A stretch of DNA of 64,000 nucleotides from Argopecten irradians (taxonomy: Eukaryota; Mollusca; Bivalvia; Pectinida; Pectinidae): NCBI RefSeq assembly GCF_041381155.1, contig NC_091141.1:27153828-27217827 (forward strand), given 5' to 3'. The notes below the pieces were generated by a model, which had not been told where the DNA came from, did no database searches, and was given only the letters and a program-made list of their open reading frames with translations. Positions 58,292 through 64,000 of the stretch are shown here, piece by piece. The position numbers and the translations under genes were made by a program. How positions within the stretch are numbered: the first letter of the stretch is position 1; each line of letters opens with the position of its first letter.

Positions 58292-58424
58292 ATGGCAAGG
58301 ATTATCGGGAGTCAGTTCTATTATCAAGTGTTTATTACTGTATATGTGACGTTGTCCATCTGGAGTTTGTCTGCAGCGAAAACGTCAAAACCACATATAA
58401 TCTTCATTTTAGCAGACGATCTAG
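58292..58424 (+). CDS. Sulfatase (arylsulfatase-like), first coding exon only
   Basis: Encodes about 44 residues. A hydrophobic signal peptide (about residues 5-28) is followed by SKPHIIFILADDL, and the split codon completes ADDLG. This is the N-terminal signature of type I sulfatases, in which the paired aspartates bind the active-site calcium. The exon ends at a good donor (CTAG/GTAAGT) in phase 1. Family members are usually 480-580 aa, so most of the gene, including the CxPxR formylglycine motif, must lie downstream. I found no second exon before 64000, so intron 1 would exceed 5.5 kb. The signal peptide implies a lysosomal or secreted enzyme that removes sulfate esters. Arylsulfatase B-type is likely but not proven. 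Confidence 0.8.
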
Positions 58425-61400
58425 GTAAGTGTTTTTCCGCTTTATTTAATTGATACAATTTGTAACCTAAATAATCGATTTTAGAGCATTACCTTGAAAA
58501 TAAAATAGTGTGTAACTTAGGTGTATTCTAGATGCAGTATACAGAAAAGGTACGAAGCATCTAGCCCATAAACATTCATGATAAACATCAAAGCAAATTT
58601 CTTTAATATAGGATGATGCACTCTCGCTCATCTTTTAAATAATGAAGCAAATGATTTAGGCTGATGTTAAAACAGTTTTAATTTATAAAATCAGATTAAA
58701 TGTTTTTTACGTAAATTATGAGCACAATATTTGTCAAAGTAGATTTCTTTAACTGATGAATCAGCGAAAGACATCGTCTAGCAATGGTAAGCGATGCTTC
58801 TTTAACTTATATATTTTATGAAATGAAACATTAGTAAATGTAGGAATACTTGAAATCGGACCTTTTGCCCATCGCCCTTGATTTTATCCTTAAACAAACA
58901 CAATTAAAAAATATATCTAAAACTTTTGAATGAACGATGGAGTGTGATATTACCCGTCGTATTTTGAGTAGTCTTAAACGAAAAGACATGTCTTTCGTGT
59001 GGTTTCTGGTTACACATGACAGGAAATGAGGTTTCGCCCTCCATACTGGCCGATTGTTCTGTTTTTTTCTACATGGGAAGTGATATTACGATATAACAGA
59101 GGAAGTATTATCAAATATATAGGTCTTACTGGTACCATGTAGTGTACACAAACGTGTGTGGCTACAAGTATATGTTGCAGGATCTTAATCTGGGGTGTTA
59201 TGTTTGAAAATAAATCTATCTAAAATCATGATGAAGATAATTTGATTTAATTATCCAAAAAATAATCACAAAATAAAATAAATCCGATATTTTCAAAATC
59301 TAAAAGCTCTATAGGAAATTAGGTCTCATGCCGAATGATATAATTATTTTGATTGAAAAAAAACAACAGAATTTTACACATGAAGCTATATCTTGTTTAA
59401 TATCAGAATAAATTTTTCGATGAATTGACTTAAAGTAGAAGTATTTGTCTTAAAGCGCTATAGGTCTTCACAATATATTCGATAAAACATCTACATTCCG
59501 ATTTGAAACCAGAATCTGAAGAAGTCACCGTGTAATCATGTACCGAAATAGGAAATTTTTTTTAACCCACACTTATTATGGATCTAAATTATATAAACAT
59601 AATTTTTCTTGTCCTTTAAGTAACGGTTCCCATTTAAAATCTGTTGACGTCTTTGTGCTGATGTGTTGATGTGTGTTTGGATGTTACGGCATAGTAATTT
59701 ATATATTGGACGATACCCTTCACTCAAAAAAGAATCTAGCTATAAACTAGACAGGGATCGCTGAACAAAGACCATGATACAATGTGTTTTTTGCAGCCCA
59801 TACCACCCTACCGCACATTAAACCACACTAGATCCTATCGCGCCCAGACGTCCGTGAAAGTTTGAGAAGTAAAGGGAAGTAAGATCTCATCATGTGGTTC
59901 ATTTAACTGCCAGAAAAACAGCATGTCAGTTTCACCAGATATTTTAACCAGTGACACTAGTGTGTGTGGTTTTCATGAATGAACATTGACACTGCGCGAA
60001 GGGCAAATATATTTGGATTTTGACTTTTTTCCCTAGTGTTTCCCTTTACACCACCTCACTATTTGCATTCAGTGTGGCCTTCGCCCCTGTGAGGAATGCC
60101 CTGATTCTGTATCTATAGTTTATAAAAGTGATAGTTTCTGCTCCTGCTAAAATTAACGTTCATCATTAAGGGATTGGGGCGGTTGACTAGCTCGTTGTCA
60201 ATATCATGTTACGGAGTCGGCTGTAATGTTTATTGTTGTTTCAATCAGTTCAGTTTGTTATTACATTAAACCATTTTTTTATCATTGAACATTATATAAC
60301 CACGTTTGTACTTTTATTAAGAGACACATCACGAATATACCAGAGTCTCATAGAACGCACATGCAATGAATTGCTGTTCAAGCGTTATCAATTAACGAAC
60401 ATCTGGTACTACTATTGTAAACTGTACATAAATGTTCTATAATTGCTGATTCATTTGAAAATTAAAAAACTCCAACTCAAATGACAAAAGTTAAGGTTCT
60501 TAGTATGAAGGGGCCATCATATACGTGTACGTGTAATATTGCGGTCTATTCTGTAACATCATACCTTCTGGTCATACATTGTAATATGGGTGAATGTCTT
60601 GTCTAAAGTGCTATCTTACTGAAATGTACTGCAGGAGACTCCTTACATGACAATAAGTTATCCCCTCACAGTATATATCCGACCAGTAACGGAGAGTCAT
60701 AATCACATTGATATCGTTTTTTTGTACACACTTTTTTGAAGACGTGAACTTAGTGCAAAATAATGAACAAGAAATATATTTTTAAGAATGAAATAAAACC
60801 ACCACGTTCGGATTTCTTTTATGATTATGCAATGGGGCAGCAAGTACAATTAACACCCTACCCGCAGTCCACGATCACCATTGATTTGCCAATACCAATT
60901 AAGATTACCATCGACACAGCGGTCCCAAACTGCGCAACTAATTTGGTATCTAAGCCTTGCCTGCACGAAACTAGCAACTTCAATATCATCAATGCAGCAA
61001 AAGCAGAAGAGTTTTTCTCCTTAAACAACCGCTCTTATTAAAGTTATCGAAGAACACATTAAGTAACCTATACTGGTGTTAGTACACTTCGGTCAACGGA
61101 TAATAGACCCCGACAACACAGAAACTCGCTTATTTTCTTAATCATCATTCCCTAGAAGGCTATTTACAGACTCCGCGTATACTTTGCATTTAAGCAAATG
61201 GACATACTCTCTCTACGCCACATTTAGGCTATACCTGCTTATAGCGTAAGTACGTTACATACAGATTATATAGTGTAGATATATTTAAAAATCCAAAGTT
61301 TTTTTCGGCTTTAAAACAATCCTGAAAAGTATTGTGCTTGATAATGTCAATGATTTAGTTGACAATAACAATAAAAATAAGAAGAAAGAAAAAAACATAA

Positions 61401-64000
61401 TGTAAAGAACAAATTTTTATTTCGAAATTTAAAAAGAATCGAGGGAGTTTCATGCATCAATACCAGAATCTAAAGAAGCCACCATTTGATTATTTTTATT
61501 TATAAAATTATGATCATTTTTACATTCAGTTTAATAAGAAATTTCGTCATTCTGGCTTGTCTTTCATGGCATAGTAGTCACATTATTGACAAGATTGTGT
61601 TAATACACATTACAGTAAGTAGAGATTTATTTAGAGATAAATGTGTATAAACACCTGTGTACTTACCTGATAACATTACTTATCTGAGGTCAGGTGTCAA
61701 TGATCAGGGTATTCTAATGATAGGACGATCCTGTTGATCGTGTTAACATTCTTATACTTGATAACCTGGTTTATTGACCTTGGTATGGTAAAACGACGTC
61801 AATTGGGGCATGTGAAATTCAATGTCGCACCTGCTACGTAACAAAGTTTAACGACTTTATCTGTAAATATTTACATTTTATAAGAATATAACCGAAACGT
61901 CTTGCAAGCGCTCTTGCCTATTTGTGTAATATTCATATTTATATAATTTTTCACTCCATTTATATTCAAAACGTTGTTTTTTTTCTATTTACACTATATA
62001 TTCATAAAAACAACAAAACTGCATGATATCATGTAGCTATAATTCTTTCCGTTCTGACATGAATTCATGTTTTGAAACATTTCGAGTTGAATAACAGTCA
62101 TACATTCAAACATCAAGGAGATATAAACAAGTGAAAATCTAATGTTACAGTGGATTCAGTCTATTATGTTTTCATTTTCGCATCAACATCATTTAAATGT
62201 TTCCGACAAAACATTTGCAACAATTGGATTACTTCGAGATATCTTCAGGTTTTTGACAAAAATGACAAAAAAAACATTCAAGTATTCGAACCAATCAATG
62301 ATGTAAATGCAAAGAATGATTGACTGTTTGAAGAAGTTATGAAATGTTGATACTCAATTTTGACATTATAATTTAGATTCTGTATGTATCTTTATCTGCG
62401 AAAGATTTCACCAGTGAAATCGATGGGCTGTTCAACAAATACATATAACAATTGATGGTGGAAGTAAATATCTGTCATGATAGCCTTTTGAAGCACATCA
62501 GAAGGGGGGATGGAAATGAAGTAAACAGGTAATTTGACAATGAAAATAGCGATAAATTATTTCAAAGATATATGTGTCAGTGCTTGACCCAGATTTATAA
62601 AGTGGCCTATTTGGACAATGCTTAATGTGTTTTGCTTCGCATGGCATCATACAGTTTACGTGATTTAACAAAGCCCCTTTACATATGAAAGTAAACAAAG
62701 TAACTAAATCCGAAAGAATGTCAATATGATCGGACATAATGCAAATAGATTTTTATTATAAAGGAATGTCTTTTAAATCTCACAACATAATGTGCGGTAA
62801 ATATCCCCTATATAACAAAAACATCAAAGAGAGGTTCGTATGAAATATATAGCCAGCGATTGCCACAGCGGAAAGATGATAACGATGATATCTTGAAGAG
62901 TAACTCCTCTCCAACATCATGTAGCGTAAGACCATTAGCGGAAGAGGTCACAACGCCCTTGTCCTAATTCACGCTGCTCAAAAAAGTATCGTACGATATA
63001 GTTATTATCATAATGGTTCTGGTGATGTTCTTATGGGAGATAACCTAAACCAAAACATATGCTAATATTGTCCCGTCATTGACCGACTTTTAAAGTGCAA
63101 TGGTAGTTATTGCACTTCTCACATATCCTTCTTTGAACATTAAAAATGATGCTCATTAACCCTCTCCTTTTCTTATCTATGTTTATACAAGCTAGGTTCT
63201 CTTTTGGCATCGAATTCTGTTTTAGAAATATGGAAACAAAAATCAACTTGCTTATCCCTGTACTAAGATTAAATGGTATGAAATGACTTCGATTGTTCTT
63301 CCATTATAACTTATTATCATAGTTGGTGTGAAAGCGTCATAGCATCTATGAAATCTGGACTCCTCACTCATTTATGATGTTTCAGAGCCTACGGATTTCT
63401 TCTGACGCTCAGTATTCACTACGGTCACAATTTGAAGAGGTACCACACCTTAACTAAAGTGGACCCCTGTTGATATTTCCGTAATTTTCCTCTATTAGCT
63501 TATCCATTGGGGTTCAGTACTATGCGATAGAGCAAATCCGTCCCCCCAACAAAGAACTTTATCCAAAGAAAAACCATGGAAATAGAGCATGCGAACCCCA
63601 ACCCCCCGTTTTGATATATACATCTTGTTTCTTTTTGTCGGTCACTAGAACACGCGATGCCGAGAACATATGTTTTGGGTATACAATCCTGCAACAATGA
63701 GGCCAAAGTGTGTACGCGTTAACTATTCCTGTCGTAAACACAGCTGTATTTCCCATATATCCTTCGTTTCTGGTACAAAACACATCATGTTGTTGCTATT
63801 ATAAATGGCGTTGTGGGTCACAACAAGAAAATATGTCAAATCCGAAATCATTGTGACTGGGCCTGAATGGCATGTACAACACAACTAGCAACAAACACAG
63901 GGAGTAGATTCTATGTCCATGCAAGGCATAATTAATATTCTCCCTACGAGCGAATAGGAAATTGTACCAAATTTCGGAATTCCGCCGTAATTTCTGTAAA
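58425..64000 (+). other. Probable intron 1 of the sulfatase gene, non-coding
   Basis: No sulfatase-like coding exon was recognised on the + strand. The stretch is AT-rich with a dispersed repeat at about 60120-60375 and fragments of its second module at about 60820-60870. A 92-codon frame at 60763 overlaps that module and is probably not a gene. Confidence 0.4.
60120..60375 (+). repeat. Dispersed SINE-like repeat, diverged
   Basis: Begins with AAAAGTGATAGTTTCTGCTCC, has AAGGGATTGGGGCGGTTGAC and AGAGACACATCACGAATATA blocks, and fades before the usual tail. Same family as 4078. Confidence 0.5.

Noticed and set aside
60763-61041. 92-codon + strand frame as a sulfatase exon or separate gene
   Set aside because: No sulfatase motif, and part of it matches the second module of the dispersed repeat at 40305-40360.

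Overview
The window looks like nuclear DNA from an animal, most likely a mollusc and perhaps a bivalve. Genes have GT-AG introns of several hundred to several thousand bases, the DNA is AT-rich, gene density is low, and many dispersed repeats end in a GGACGTTAA-type tail of the kind I associate with molluscan genomes. The phylum is an inference from repeat style and gene content, not from a database hit.

Layout. (1) 1-24.8 kb: a tandem array of three cytosolic-type sulfotransferase (SULT) genes, all on the + strand. All share one five-exon structure with matching exon lengths (154, 354, 104, 184 and about 110 nt). The spacers between the genes resemble each other and also resemble the first kilobase of the window, so whole gene-plus-spacer units were duplicated and a further copy may lie just to the left. 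Copy 3 has a changed C-terminus. (2) 26.0-29.0 kb: a young head-to-tail duplication of a 1466-bp segment. (3) 29.5-30.2 kb: a large inverted repeat with 0.3-kb arms. (4) 31.6-33.0 kb: an intronless gene for a secreted multidomain lectin-like protein (signal peptide, PAN/apple-like region, Sushi domain, mucin-like stalk, C-type-lectin-like domain). (5) 33-40.8 kb: non-coding DNA with two small terminal-inverted-repeat elements. (6) 40.8-51.7 kb: a tandem LTR-retrotransposon array on the - strand, LTR-gag-LTR-gag-LTR, with no visible pol, and an unusual array of nested stem-loop repeats inside each 1.86-kb LTR. (7) 51.7-64 kb: repeat-rich non-coding DNA plus the first coding exon of a sulfatase (ending in ADDLG) at 58.3 kb, whose remaining exons lie beyond the window.

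Functionally, sulfotransferases (which add sulfate from PAPS to small molecules) and a sulfatase (which removes sulfate) lie within about 34 kb of each other, with a lectin between them. The sequence shows this proximity but does not show that they work together.

The main candidates for something undescribed are the gag-only LTR family with its stem-loop array, predicted to lie in the 5' leader RNA, and the set of fold-back and MITE-like elements. No prokaryotic features, CRISPR arrays, rRNA or tRNA genes were seen.
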